Source: Gemmatimonadales bacterium UBA4718 | GTDB taxonomy: Bacteria; Gemmatimonadota; Gemmatimonadetes; Gemmatimonadales; Gemmatimonadaceae | Direction of reading: 5' to 3' | Length of the DNA: 8,626 nucleotides | Assembly (NCBI GenBank): GCA_002404375.1 | Contig: DHJO01000167.1 | Coordinates: 2,492-11,117, forward strand | Part shown: positions 1 to 7,002 of the stretch, piece after piece | How positions within the stretch are numbered: position 1 is the stretch's first letter | How the letters are laid out: every line of letters begins with the position of its first letter | Position numbers and translations under genes: made by a program | Notes under the pieces: generated by a model | The model's input: only the letters and a program-made list of their open reading frames with translations | Told to the model about the DNA's origin: nothing | Databases searched by the model: none

Positions 1-63
1 TCCGTCGTGACCCGCCGGGGGCGCTCGTATTTTGCCCTAGTGTCCCGGTTGAACTACAAATAA
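1..63 (+). CDS. 3' end of an upstream gene, possibly an outer-membrane protein (partial)
   Basis: Reading from base 1, frame 1 is open for 20 codons and stops at TAA 61-63. Sixteen of the 20 third positions are G or C, which looks like coding sequence; frame 2 stops at once and frame 3 lacks this bias. The translated tail ends GRSYFALVSRLNYK. Its alternating hydrophobic and polar residues with aromatics resemble the last beta strand of an outer-membrane barrel, though barrels more often end in Phe. A phosphate-selective porin next to pstS would make sense, but that is inference from 20 residues. The stop codon runs into the pstS ribosome binding site (TAAGGAG), suggesting pstS is co-transcribed with this gene and that the operon promoter lies outside the window. 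It could also be a chance open frame. Confidence 0.35.
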   Translation, partial: SVVTRRGRSYFALVSRLNYK

Positions 64-67
64 GGAG
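62..67 (+). promoter_or_regulatory. ribosome binding site of pstS
   Basis: AAGGAG lies 6 bases before the GTG at 74. It is a near-consensus Shine-Dalgarno sequence and fixes GTG 74 as the pstS start. It overlaps the TAA that ends the possible upstream frame. Confidence 0.85.
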
Positions 68-73
68 CAACCA

Positions 74-1144
74 GTGAAAGCCCTGAAGCTTGCTGTCTTT
101 GTGCTCTTCGCGGCGGCGTGCGCCAAGGAAGGGAGCAATTCCAGTACGGCGTCGTCGACCAGCTCATCGAGTGGGTCAGTCGATCTAACCGGAGCTGGCG
201 CCACATTTCCCTATCCGATCTACTCGAAGTGGTTTGACGAGTACGCCAAGCTCACTGGTGTGAAGATCAACTACCAGTCCATCGGCTCGGGCGGTGGCAT
301 CAGGCAGCTATCTGAAGGCACCGTCGATTTCGGAGCATCAGATAGTCCGATGAGCGATGCCGAATTGGCGAAGGCTAAATTCGGTCCGATCTTGCACATC
401 CCGACCGTGCTTGGTGCCGTGGTCATCACCTACAACATTCCCGCTTTGAGCGCTCCCCTGCAGCTGACGCCGCAGGCAATTGCCGACATCTTTGCGGGCA
501 AAATCACGAAGTGGAATGATGCCCGAATCGCGTCGCTCAATCCGGCCGCCCCACTCCCCAGCTCGGACATCCTCGTTGTTCACCGCTCGGATGGCAGTGG
601 CACGACGTACATCTTCACGGATTACCTGAGCACGGCAGCCCCCTCGTGGAAGTCGATCGGAAAGGGAAAGGAAGTGAACTGGCCGGCCGGCCTTGGCGCC
701 AAGGGTAACGAGGGCGTCGCTGGTCAGGTGAAGCAGACGCCGGGCGCGATCGGATACGTCGAGCTCGCTTACGCGAAGCAGAACAAGCTTCCAACCGCCG
801 CCGTGAAGAACAAGGCCGGCAAATTCATCACGCCGTCCGTCACGGCCGTCACGGCCGCAGCCGCTGGAGTAGCCAAGACTCTTCCCGCGAACACCGATTT
901 TCGCATCTCTGTCGTCGATGCGCCGGGCCCCGACGCATATCCGATTTCCTCGTTTACGTGGATCATCGCGTACCAGCACCAGAGCGACGCCGGTAAGGGC
1001 AAGAAGCTCGTCGATTTTCTCAATTGGGCGTTGACCAAGGGTGAACCCGAAGCGCCTTCTCTCGACTATGCGCCGCTGCCTTCCGAAATGATCCCCGGGG
1101 TGAGAGCAAGAGTGGCCGCCATCGATTTCGCCGGTGCGAAGTGA
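74..1144 (+). CDS. pstS: Phosphate-binding lipoprotein PstS of the Pst ABC transporter
   Basis: Extracytoplasmic binding protein that captures inorganic phosphate and delivers it to PstC/PstA. The 356-residue product starts at GTG with AAGGAG 6 bases upstream. Residues 1-15 form a short signal peptide (Lys2 and Lys5, then a hydrophobic run) ending AAA-Cys16, a lipobox-type site, so the protein is probably lipid-anchored. A Ser/Thr-rich linker (about 21-36) follows. The mature domain has the PstS phosphate-binding elements in order: TGAGATFPYP (39-48), GSGGGIRQL (71-79), DFGASDSPMSD (85-95) and RSDGSGT (171-177). GAIGYVELAYAKQN (224-237) and the C-terminal LDYAPLP (330-336) also match the E. 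coli-type family. Length is normal for the family. Its TGA overlaps the pstC start (GTGA). Phosphate-dependent expression is expected, but no Pho box is visible in the 73 bases upstream. Confidence 0.96.
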   Translation: MKALKLAVFVLFAAACAKEGSNSSTASSTSSSSGSVDLTGAGATFPYPIYSKWFDEYAKLTGVKINYQSIGSGGGIRQLSEGTVDFGASDSPMSDAELAKAKFGPILHIPTVLGAVVITYNIPALSAPLQLTPQAIADIFAGKITKWNDARIASLNPAAPLPSSDILVVHRSDGSGTTYIFTDYLSTAAPSWKSIGKGKEVNWPAGLGAKGNEGVAGQVKQTPGAIGYVELAYAKQNKLPTAAVKNKAGKFITPSVTAVTAAAAGVAKTLPANTDFRISVVDAPGPDAYPISSFTWIIAYQHQSDAGKGKKLVDFLNWALTKGEPEAPSLDYAPLPSEMIPGVRARVAAIDFAGAK

Positions 1145-2115
1145 CAGCAGTCCCGGCGCCAGCGGTATCGACGGACCGGCGCCGTCTCACGGTTCATGAG
1201 ACGGCGATCGGAGACAGGATTTATGAGATAGTCACGACCGCTTGTGCGCTGGTGGTTCCCGCGCTGGTGATAGCAATTGCGATCGCAATCTTTGCCGGCG
1301 CCTGGCCTGCTTTCTCAAAACTTGGCCTGTCGATCGTCACGTCGAGTGACTGGGATGTAAGAGCCGGAAGATTTGGCGCCGCGCCTGCTATCTTCGGCAC
1401 GCTCGTTTCGTCCGCGCTCGCCCTCATCATCGCAACGCCTCTCGCGATCGGCGTCGCCATTTTTCTCTCCGAGTTTTCTCCGACGTGGCTGCGGCAGCCG
1501 ATTGGCTTCCTGGTGGATCTTCTCGCCGCCGTGCCGAGCGTGGTCTACGGTCTGTGGGGGATCTTCGTGCTGGTCCCGCTGCTCCGCGAGCAAGTGATGC
1601 CTTTCCTGCGCGATAGGCTGCATCTCGGAGCAACGCCGTTTTTTTCCGGGCCCGCGTATGGACCCAGCATGCTCGCCGCCGGAGTAATCCTGGCAATCAT
1701 GGCGCTGCCCTACATATCGGCCGTATCGCGTGAGGTTCTGATGGCGGTGCCGCGATCACAGCGTGAAGCCGCGCTCGCGCTGGGTGCCACCCGTTGGGAG
1801 ATGATTCGCGATGCCGTGATCCCGTACGCCAAGTCCGGCATCATTGGCGGAATAATGCTCGGCCTCGGTCGCGCCCTCGGCGAAACAATGGCCGTTACAA
1901 TGGTGATCGGGAATCGCGCGGAGATATCGGCGTCTCTGTTTGCTCCGGGATACACGATGGCCTCGCTGATCGCCAACCAGTTCAGCGAGGCGACGAGCGA
2001 TCTGCACCAATCCGCGCTGCTGGCAGTGGGGGCGATACTGTTCGTCATCACGCTCATCGTTAACGCAGTGGCCCGCTGGCTGGTGTGGCAGGTCTCGCGG
2101 GACAGGGCAGTATGA
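1141..2115 (+). CDS. pstC: Phosphate ABC transporter permease PstC
   Basis: One of the two inner-membrane subunits that form the phosphate channel with PstA. The 324-residue product has a hydrophilic N-terminus and about six membrane segments, roughly at residues 33-53, 82-107, 122-147, 174-193, 232-255 and 291-313. The cytoplasmic EAA loop that docks on the ATPase is clear at about 208-228 (REAALALGATRWE and on). The family signature GLGRALGETMAV (241-252) follows it. A periplasmic loop of about 25 residues separates segments 3 and 4, as is usual in PstC. The GTG start at 1141 overlaps the pstS stop in a GTGA, and no strong Shine-Dalgarno precedes it, so translation is probably coupled to pstS. 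The stop at 2113-2115 overlaps the pstA ATG. Assignment to PstC rather than PstA rests on gene order, length and N-terminal form. Confidence 0.95.
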   Translation: MTAVPAPAVSTDRRRLTVHETAIGDRIYEIVTTACALVVPALVIAIAIAIFAGAWPAFSKLGLSIVTSSDWDVRAGRFGAAPAIFGTLVSSALALIIATPLAIGVAIFLSEFSPTWLRQPIGFLVDLLAAVPSVVYGLWGIFVLVPLLREQVMPFLRDRLHLGATPFFSGPAYGPSMLAAGVILAIMALPYISAVSREVLMAVPRSQREAALALGATRWEMIRDAVIPYAKSGIIGGIMLGLGRALGETMAVTMVIGNRAEISASLFAPGYTMASLIANQFSEATSDLHQSALLAVGAILFVITLIVNAVARWLVWQVSRDRAV

Positions 2116-2960
2116 AAACGCGGCTCGCTCGCCACTGGATAAGCGGCTCAATGATCGGGTTGACTTATCTCGCCGCAGTGCTGGCTACTCTGCCTCTGCT
2201 GTTGATTCTAGCTCACCTGATCAGGAAAGGCGCCGCTTCTCTTTCGCTCTCGTTCTTCACCCACATGCCGGGGCCTGTTGGCGAGACGGGCGGAGGCATG
2301 GCGAACGCGATCGTCGGCACGCTCATCCTGATAAGTATTGCGTGCGCGATCGGTCTGCCGATCGGAATCGGAGCAGGCATTTATCTTTCCGAGAAGCGTT
2401 CGATGCCGCTTGCCCAGTCCGTCCGGTTTCTGTCCGATGTATTGAACGGTCTCCCCTCGATCGTGATGGGAATCTTCGCTTGGACGTTGCTGGTGCGCCC
2501 CGTCGGGCATTTCTCCGCGCTCGCCGGCGGCGGCGCCCTGGGAGCAATGATGATTCCTCTCGTAACGCGTACCACGGAGGAGATGCTGAGGGTGGTCCCG
2601 ACTTCGTTGCGCGAAGCCGCCCTTGCTCTCGGATATCCGCGATGGCGCACGTCGCTTTCGGTTGTCGTGCGCACTGCGCTCGCCGGAATCGCGACGGGGG
2701 CGCTGGTGGCGGTTGCGAGGATAGCAGGCGAGACGGCTCCCCTTCTCTTTACCGCGCTCGGTAATCAGTTTTGGTCGACATCGCTGCGGGAGCCGATCGC
2801 AGCGCTCCCACTCCAGATCTTCGCCTACGCAATCAGCGCCTACGACGAATGGCACGCACAAGCTTGGGCGGGCGCGCTCGTCCTCATCTCGATCGTGCTG
2901 GTGATCAGCCTCGCCGCACGTGTCGTCACCCGGTCGAAATTCGGTGCTCCAGTCGATTGA
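2112..2960 (+). CDS. pstA: Phosphate ABC transporter permease PstA
   Basis: Second channel subunit of the Pst transporter. I chose ATG 2112, which overlaps the pstC stop in an ATGA and gives 282 residues, a normal PstA length. A longer in-frame start at 2085 lies inside pstC and is unnecessary. About six membrane segments are visible (roughly 14-36, 65-91, 113-128, 137-152, 190-205 and 252-270). The ATPase-docking EAA loop is at about 167-186 (REAALALGYPRWR). The conserved IAGETAPLLFTALGNQFW (204-221) is a PstA hallmark and separates it from PstC. GLPSIVMGIFAW (113-124) is the usual third-segment motif. The gene ends TGA at 2958-2960, either just before or overlapping the next gene depending on which pstB1 start is used. 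Confidence 0.95.
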   Translation: MKTRLARHWISGSMIGLTYLAAVLATLPLLLILAHLIRKGAASLSLSFFTHMPGPVGETGGGMANAIVGTLILISIACAIGLPIGIGAGIYLSEKRSMPLAQSVRFLSDVLNGLPSIVMGIFAWTLLVRPVGHFSALAGGGALGAMMIPLVTRTTEEMLRVVPTSLREAALALGYPRWRTSLSVVVRTALAGIATGALVAVARIAGETAPLLFTALGNQFWSTSLREPIAALPLQIFAYAISAYDEWHAQAWAGALVLISIVLVISLAARVVTRSKFGAPVD

Positions 2961-2979
2961 AGTCTCGCCGGGGGCACGC

Positions 2980-3807
2980 GTGATTCCGCGCGTTGTCGCG
3001 CCGCGAGCGGCGTCCGCCGAAGCGCGCGAAACCGCCACGCCTGAAAAGCCGTGCATAATCACGAGCCATCTATCGGCATTCTTCGGTGATGCGCCGGCGA
3101 TAAAGGATGTCTCGATGGTCGTTCCGCAGCAGGCAGTCACGGCGATCATCGGACCCTCCGGCTGCGGCAAATCCACGTTGCTGCGCTGCATCAACCGGAT
3201 GCATGAGACCGGGCCGAACACTCGCGTGGATGGTCAAGTAGAGATTCTCGGCAGCGCTATTTATGGCGATGGAACGAGTGCAACCGCAGTGCGCCGTCAC
3301 GTCGGCATGGTGTTTCAGCGTCCGACGCCCTTCCCTACGATGTCCATTCGCACAAACGTCGCGGCGGGGTTGCGGGCGGACCCCAGATCTCGTTTGGCCC
3401 AGGAGAACGTGGACGAGATCGTGGAAAAAGCCCTTCATCGCGCCGGCCTGTGGGAAGAGGTAAAGGATCGCCTCAATGAGAGCGCGATGACGCTTTCCGG
3501 CGGACAACAGCAGCGACTATGCATCGCGCGAGCCCTCGCGACGCGGCCGCGGGTCATACTCCTGGACGAGCCCACCGCATCGCTCGACCCACTCAGCACC
3601 CAGAAAGTAGAGGAGCTCGTGTACGACCTGCGGGAGACGGTGACCGTGGTCATCGTCACTCACAACATGCAGCAAGCGGCGAGAGTCTCTGATCGGACGG
3701 CGTTTCTGCTCGCGGGCGAGCTGATCGAGCTCGCGCCCACGAATGCTCTCTTTACTGCTCCAATGGATCCCCGCACGGAAGCCTACATCACGGGTCGGTT
3801 CGGATGA
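2980..3807 (+). CDS. pstB: Phosphate ABC transporter ATPase PstB, first tandem copy
   Basis: Cytoplasmic ATPase that hydrolyses ATP to drive phosphate import through PstC/PstA. All ABC motifs are intact: Walker [11 protein letters not shown]-loop [10 protein letters not shown], signature [16 protein letters not shown], Walker B VILLDEP with catalytic Glu, D-loop SLDP and H-loop [13 protein letters not shown]. The C-terminus AYITGRFG is typical of PstB. The start is uncertain. GTG 2980 has a GGGGG run 5 bases upstream, lies 19 bases after pstA, and gives 275 residues. GTG 2944 and GTG 2920 are in frame and would add 12 or 20 residues while overlapping pstA. Even the shorter form has about 24 residues before the ABC fold begins at [12 protein letters not shown]. 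The stop overlaps the start of the second pstB in an ATGA. The Q-loop neighbourhood ([12 protein letters not shown]) differs from the second copy, so this is a distinct paralog. Confidence 0.93.
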   Translation: MIPRVVAPRAASAEARETATPEKPCIITSHLSAFFGDAPAIKDVSMVVPQQAVTAIIGPSGCGKSTLLRCINRMHETGPNTRVDGQVEILGSAIYGDGTSATAVRRHVGMVFQRPTPFPTMSIRTNVAAGLRADPRSRLAQENVDEIVEKALHRAGLWEEVKDRLNESAMTLSGGQQQRLCIARALATRPRVILLDEPTASLDPLSTQKVEELVYDLRETVTVVIVTHNMQQAARVSDRTAFLLAGELIELAPTNALFTAPMDPRTEAYITGRFG

Positions 3808-4607
3808 CTTCGGTCGCCGCCGCGCAGGCACCTGCTCCCGACATCACGCGGCAGCTCGGGGCGATTGAGGCGCGCGACTTCTCGTTCTGGTACGAGAAGA
3901 AGCAGGCACTCAAGAATATCAGCATCGCCGTGCCACCCCGGGCCGTCACCGCGCTGATCGGTCCTTCCGGCTGCGGGAAGTCGACGTTTCTGCGGTCGAT
4001 CAACCGCCTCAACGACCTGATTCCCGGCATCCGGCACGAGGGACGCATGTCCCTCGACGGCCAGAACATCTTCGAGAAGAGCATGGACGTCGTGGCGTTG
4101 CGCCAAAGAGTAGGGATGGTTTTCCAACGGTGGAATCCCTTCCCAAAGTCGATTTACGAGAACGTCGCCTACGGCCCGCGGATCAACGGCATCGATAGCC
4201 AGGTGTCACTTGATGAGATCGTGGAGCGGTCTCTGCGCCGGGCAGCACTTTGGGAGGAAGTGAAGGATAGATTGCGTACGAGCGCGCTCGGACTTTCGGG
4301 CGGACAACAGCAGAGAGTATGCATCGCGCGTGCTCTTGCCAATCAACCGGAAGTGCTGCTGCTGGACGAGCCGGCGAGTGCGCTCGACCCGAGCTCGACG
4401 CAGAAAATCGAAGAGCTCGTCTATGAGCTCAAACAAGAGTTGACGATCATCATCGTGACGCACAATCTGCAGCAGGCGGCGCGCGCATCCGACCACACCG
4501 CATTTTTCTTTCTCGGTGAGCTCGTCGAGTTTGGGCCGACCGACCAGATCTTTACGCGACCTCGCGAGGAGCGCACCGAGGCGTACATCACCGGGAGGTT
4601 CGGATGA
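3804..4607 (+). CDS. pstB: Phosphate ABC transporter ATPase PstB, second tandem copy
   Basis: A second complete PstB of 267 residues, directly after the first. Its ATG at 3804 overlaps the previous stop (ATGA). Motifs in order: aromatic A-loop FWYEKK (28-33), Walker [10 protein letters not shown] (53-61), Q-loop [21 protein letters not shown], signature [16 protein letters not shown], Walker B VLLLDEP, D-loop SALDP, H-loop [13 protein letters not shown] and C-terminal AYITGRFG. The segment [16 protein letters not shown] is closest to the standard single-copy PstB. No key residue is lost, so both copies should hydrolyse ATP. They could form a heterodimer or be alternative homodimers on the same PstCA channel; the sequence cannot decide. 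Tandem pstB pairs are known in other bacteria, for example Bacillus subtilis pstBA/pstBB. Confidence 0.95.
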   Translation: MTSVAAAQAPAPDITRQLGAIEARDFSFWYEKKQALKNISIAVPPRAVTALIGPSGCGKSTFLRSINRLNDLIPGIRHEGRMSLDGQNIFEKSMDVVALRQRVGMVFQRWNPFPKSIYENVAYGPRINGIDSQVSLDEIVERSLRRAALWEEVKDRLRTSALGLSGGQQQRVCIARALANQPEVLLLDEPASALDPSSTQKIEELVYELKQELTIIIVTHNLQQAARASDHTAFFFLGELVEFGPTDQIFTRPREERTEAYITGRFG

Positions 4608-5296
4608 CAGAAACGACTACCACGGCCACAGCCGGGTTCCGCCATTTTCACGATCAGCTTGGCTCGCTCAAGGAACAGCTGCTGGGAATGTCGCAAAAGG
4701 CGGAAGAGCGGACCGATCTGGCCGTCGAGGCGTTACTGACCCGCGACCGGGAGAAGGCAAACCTGGTAATAGAGGGCGACGTAGATCTCAACCGGCTCGA
4801 GGTTGAAGTCGAGCAGGCAGCCGTCGAATTGCTAGCCTTGCAGCAACCGATGGCGCGCGACCTCCGATTCATCATCGGCGCCATCAAGGTATCGAACGAC
4901 CTCGAGCGGGTCGGCGACCACGCCGTCAACATCGCGGAAAGCGCAATCAGGCTCGCCGACAACCCAAAGGTGAATATCCGCATTCCCGAAATCGAGGTCA
5001 TGGCTCGGCGCGCGCGCAAGATGCTGAGCGACTCGCTCGACGCTTTCATTCGCGCGGACGGCGCGCTCGGGAGGAAGGTCTGCCGGGACGACGACGAAGT
5101 CGACTCCCTTCACGATTCCGTCTTTCGGGTTCTACTCACGCACATGCTGGCCGATCCGAAAACGATCACGCCTTCGCTGGAGCTTCTCCTCGCAGGTCGG
5201 AATCTTGAAAGGATCGCCGACCTCGCGACAAATATCGGCGAAGATGCAGTCTATCTGGCCGAGGGAAAGCAGATCAAGCACCACCAGGAGTCGTAG
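4604..5296 (+). CDS. phoU: Phosphate-specific transport system accessory protein PhoU
   Basis: Cytoplasmic negative regulator. In characterised systems PhoU damps Pst transport and, through the PhoR kinase, represses the Pho regulon when phosphate is plentiful. The 230-residue all-helical product is the usual length. It shows the two-fold PhoU repeat, each half with the metal-binding ExxxD motif: [15 protein letters not shown] (98-112, Glu101/Asp105) and [15 protein letters not shown] (200-214, Glu202/Asp206). The conserved [11 protein letters not shown] lies at 80-90. The ATG at 4604 overlaps the second pstB stop (ATGA), placing phoU last in the operon, its common position. The stop at 5294-5296 is only 6 bases from the stop of the opposing pit gene. 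No phoB/phoR is present in the window, so its signalling partner is not visible. Confidence 0.96.
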   Translation: MTETTTTATAGFRHFHDQLGSLKEQLLGMSQKAEERTDLAVEALLTRDREKANLVIEGDVDLNRLEVEVEQAAVELLALQQPMARDLRFIIGAIKVSNDLERVGDHAVNIAESAIRLADNPKVNIRIPEIEVMARRARKMLSDSLDAFIRADGALGRKVCRDDDEVDSLHDSVFRVLLTHMLADPKTITPSLELLLAGRNLERIADLATNIGEDAVYLAEGKQIKHHQES

Positions 5297-5302
5297 CGGT
5301 TT

Positions 5303-6334
5303 TCAGGCGCTGATTCGCGACAGAATCCAGTAGCTGACCGCGGCCAGTCCCGCCGAAGCGGGAATGGTGATGACCCACGCCCACACGATCCGGCGGGCGA
5401 TTCCCCAGCGCACGGCGGAGAACCGATAGGTCGCACCAGCCCCCATGATCGAGCCGGCGATCGTGTGTGTGGTGCTCACCGGAATTCCATAATGGGTCGC
5501 GAGGCTGATCGCCAATGCTCCACCCGTCTCGGCAGCGAAGCCACTTACCGGGCGAAGGCGCGTGATTCGTGAGCCCATCGTGTGGACGATTCTCCACCCG
5601 CCGAACAGAGTCCCGAGTGAAATGGCGGTGTAAGCAGCAAGCTTCACCCAGAGCGGAATACCTTCACCGGACACGTACAAAAGGTGAAAGAATCCGGTTT
5701 GAGCTGCCATCAGCCCCTTCACTGAGACGAGCAAGCCTACGATGATGCCCATGGTCTTCTGGGCGTCATTCGCCCCGTGCGCGTGGGAGAGGAGCGCCGA
5801 GCTCATAATCTGTGCAACCCTGAAAAACCGATCGACGCGCGCGGGAGCCATTCTCTGGAAGGTCCAATAGACCGCGACCATGAGAAGGAAACCCGCAAGC
5901 ATTCCGACGAGCGGGGAGATCGCGATGAACGACAACGTCTGAATCCACTTGATGCCCCATGTTATTGCGCTCCAGCCCGCCTTCGCGACTCCGGCGCCAG
6001 CGTATCCTCCGATCAATGCGTGTGACGAGCTGGACGGAATGCCATAGAACCAGGTTATGAGGTTCCAGATTATGGCGCCCAGGAGTCCCGCGAGAATGAC
6101 ACTCGGAGTGACGATGTCGGTGCGGATGATTCCCTTCTGTATCGCCTTCGCTACGAGCTCTCCCGCCGTAAATGCAGCCGCAAAATTCCAGAGCGCGGCC
6201 CAGATCACGGCCGCCAGAGGGCTCAGCACGCGCGTTCCCACGATCGTGGCGATGGAGTTCGCCGAATCGTGAAAGCCGTTGATGAAGTCGAAGACGAACG
6301 CGATCAATACGATCGCGGCGACGTAGTAAACCAC
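5303..6334 (-). CDS. PiT-family inorganic phosphate permease
   Basis: Low-affinity membrane transporter of the PiT (PHO4) family, which in characterised members moves phosphate or metal-phosphate with H+ or Na+. The 343-residue, highly hydrophobic product has about ten membrane segments and the inverted duplication of the family. The first-half motif GFHDSANSIAT (20-30) is mirrored by SHAHGANDAQKTMG (183-196), and GIPSSSSHALIGGYAGAG (98-115) by GIPVSTTHTIAGSIMGAG (283-300). The conserved Asp and Asn are present in both halves (Asp23/Asn26 and Asn189/Asp190). The start is GTG at 6334-6332, sharing one base with the TAG of the DUF47 gene upstream (TAGTG), so translation is probably coupled. Family: confident. 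Exact substrate (phosphate or, less likely, sulfate): inferred from the DUF47 partner and the pst neighbour. Confidence 0.94.
   Translation of the reverse strand: MVYYVAAIVLIAFVFDFINGFHDSANSIATIVGTRVLSPLAAVIWAALWNFAAAFTAGELVAKAIQKGIIRTDIVTPSVILAGLLGAIIWNLITWFYGIPSSSSHALIGGYAGAGVAKAGWSAITWGIKWIQTLSFIAISPLVGMLAGFLLMVAVYWTFQRMAPARVDRFFRVAQIMSSALLSHAHGANDAQKTMGIIVGLLVSVKGLMAAQTGFFHLLYVSGEGIPLWVKLAAYTAISLGTLFGGWRIVHTMGSRITRLRPVSGFAAETGGALAISLATHYGIPVSTTHTIAGSIMGAGATYRFSAVRWGIARRIVWAWVITIPASAGLAAVSYWILSRISA
5348..5363 (-). repeat. Perfect inverted repeat forming a C(UUCG)G hairpin in the 3' end of pit
   Basis: On the minus strand the sequence reads TCCCGC-TTCG-GCGGGA, a perfect 6-base-pair stem closed by C-G around a UUCG tetraloop, one of the most stable RNA hairpins known. 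It lies within the pit coding region, about 43 bases before its stop codon. In the opposite transcript it falls about 51 bases after the phoU stop with loop CGAA. No T-run follows on either strand, so it is not a standard intrinsic terminator. Confidence 0.6.
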
Positions 6335-6945
6335 TAGGCGTTCTTGAGCGCGATACTCTGGAGCACGTTTCCAACGTCCTCACACTGGTCCAGTGCGTCT
6401 TCGATCTTGTCGTACAGATCCTTCCACTTGATCACTTCCAGCGCGTCGCCACCCTCGGCGAAGAGCTTGCCCATGGCCTCGTGGTAGACCGCGTCTCCCT
6501 CTTCTTCGAGCGTCTTGAGCTTCTCGCTGATCGCGTAGACGTGCTTTGCGCTCTTCATGTCGCGGACGCCCTCTTCCACACAGGCGGCGGCTCGCGCCAG
6601 GACTTCGGCTAACACGACCGCGGCCGGGCGCGTCTGCTGAATGCGGAATATCGTCGCGCGACGCGCCGTGCCGTCGATCAGGTCGATTACGTCGTCCAGC
6701 TCCGATGCCAGCGCGTGGATGTCCTCACGGTCGAACGGCGTCACGAAGGTGCGGTCGATGCGATCGATGATGTCGTGAGTGAGGTTGTCGGCTTCGTGCT
6801 CGAGCTCCTTGATCGTCGACACCTTTGCCTGGAGCTCACCGGGGCTCAGGAACATCTCATGGAGAAGATTCGCCGAAGAAGTGAGCCTTATTGCGAGCTC
6901 CGTGAACAGGTCGTAGAACTTTTCGTCGCGCGGCAGAATCCGCAA
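6334..6945 (-). CDS. DUF47-family PhoU-like accessory protein of the PiT permease
   Basis: Cytoplasmic all-helical protein of the DUF47 (PhoU_div, UPF0111) family, commonly encoded directly upstream of PiT transporters and thought to modulate them. Its biochemical role is not well settled. The 203-residue product starts at TTG 6945, supported by GGAG 8 bases upstream and by the family-typical N-terminus MRILPRDEKFYDLF. Acidic PhoU-like helices follow: KELEHEADNLTHDI (46-59), TPFDREDIHALASELDDVID (69-88), KLKTLEEEGDAVYHEAM (142-158) and WKDLYDKIEDALDQCEDVGN (174-193). The repeated Glu/Asp spacing matches the metal-binding face of PhoU relatives. Its TAG stop shares one base with the pit GTG start, so the two form a translationally coupled pair. 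Confidence 0.92.
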   Translation of the reverse strand: MRILPRDEKFYDLFTELAIRLTSSANLLHEMFLSPGELQAKVSTIKELEHEADNLTHDIIDRIDRTFVTPFDREDIHALASELDDVIDLIDGTARRATIFRIQQTRPAAVVLAEVLARAAACVEEGVRDMKSAKHVYAISEKLKTLEEEGDAVYHEAMGKLFAEGGDALEVIKWKDLYDKIEDALDQCEDVGNVLQSIALKNA

Positions 6946-6953
6946 AAGAAAAT

Positions 6954-6957
6954 CTCC
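6954..6957 (-). promoter_or_regulatory. ribosome binding site deciding the TTG start of the DUF47 gene
   Basis: GGAG on the minus strand is 8 bases before TTG 6945. There is no better start nearby, and the N-terminus read from this TTG matches the family, so the rare start codon is credible. Confidence 0.65.
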
Positions 6958-6968
6958 GGAATAGTCAA

Positions 6969-6989
6969 GAAGACTCGCAACGAGTCCTC
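6969..6989 (-). repeat. Intercistronic stem-loop between rhomboid and DUF47 genes (possible attenuator or weak terminator)
   Basis: GACTCG-CAA-CGAGTC (6972-6986) is a perfect 6-base inverted repeat. On the minus-strand RNA it extends to a 9-base-pair stem with one G-U pair (6969-6977 with 6981-6989) and a UUG loop. It starts 14 bases after the rhomboid stop and ends about 12 bases before the GGAG of the DUF47 gene. The following sequence TTGACTATT is only moderately T-rich, so full termination is unlikely. Partial termination, an mRNA-processing site or 3'-end protection of the rhomboid message are all possible. Confidence 0.5.
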
Positions 6990-7002
6990 GGAGACCAAGA
7001 AT

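Noticed and set aside
32..60. Possible sigma-70 promoter before pstS: TTGCCC, 17 bases, TACAAA.
   Set aside because: Each box matches only 4 of 6 positions, and transcription would start around base 67, removing the ribosome binding site at 62-67. The region also looks like coding sequence of an upstream gene.
1..73. Pho box upstream of pstS.
   Set aside because: No repeated CTGTCA-like 11-base units are visible. If the operon starts further upstream, the box would lie outside the window.
338..979. Open frame on the minus strand opposite pstS.
   Set aside because: Low-information, Arg/Gly-rich translation with no domain, fully antisense to a clear pstS.
2208..3221. Long open frame on the minus strand opposite pstA and pstB1.
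   Set aside because: It is rich in Arg, His and Asp, has no recognisable domain, and lies across two strongly supported genes; high GC content produces such antisense frames.
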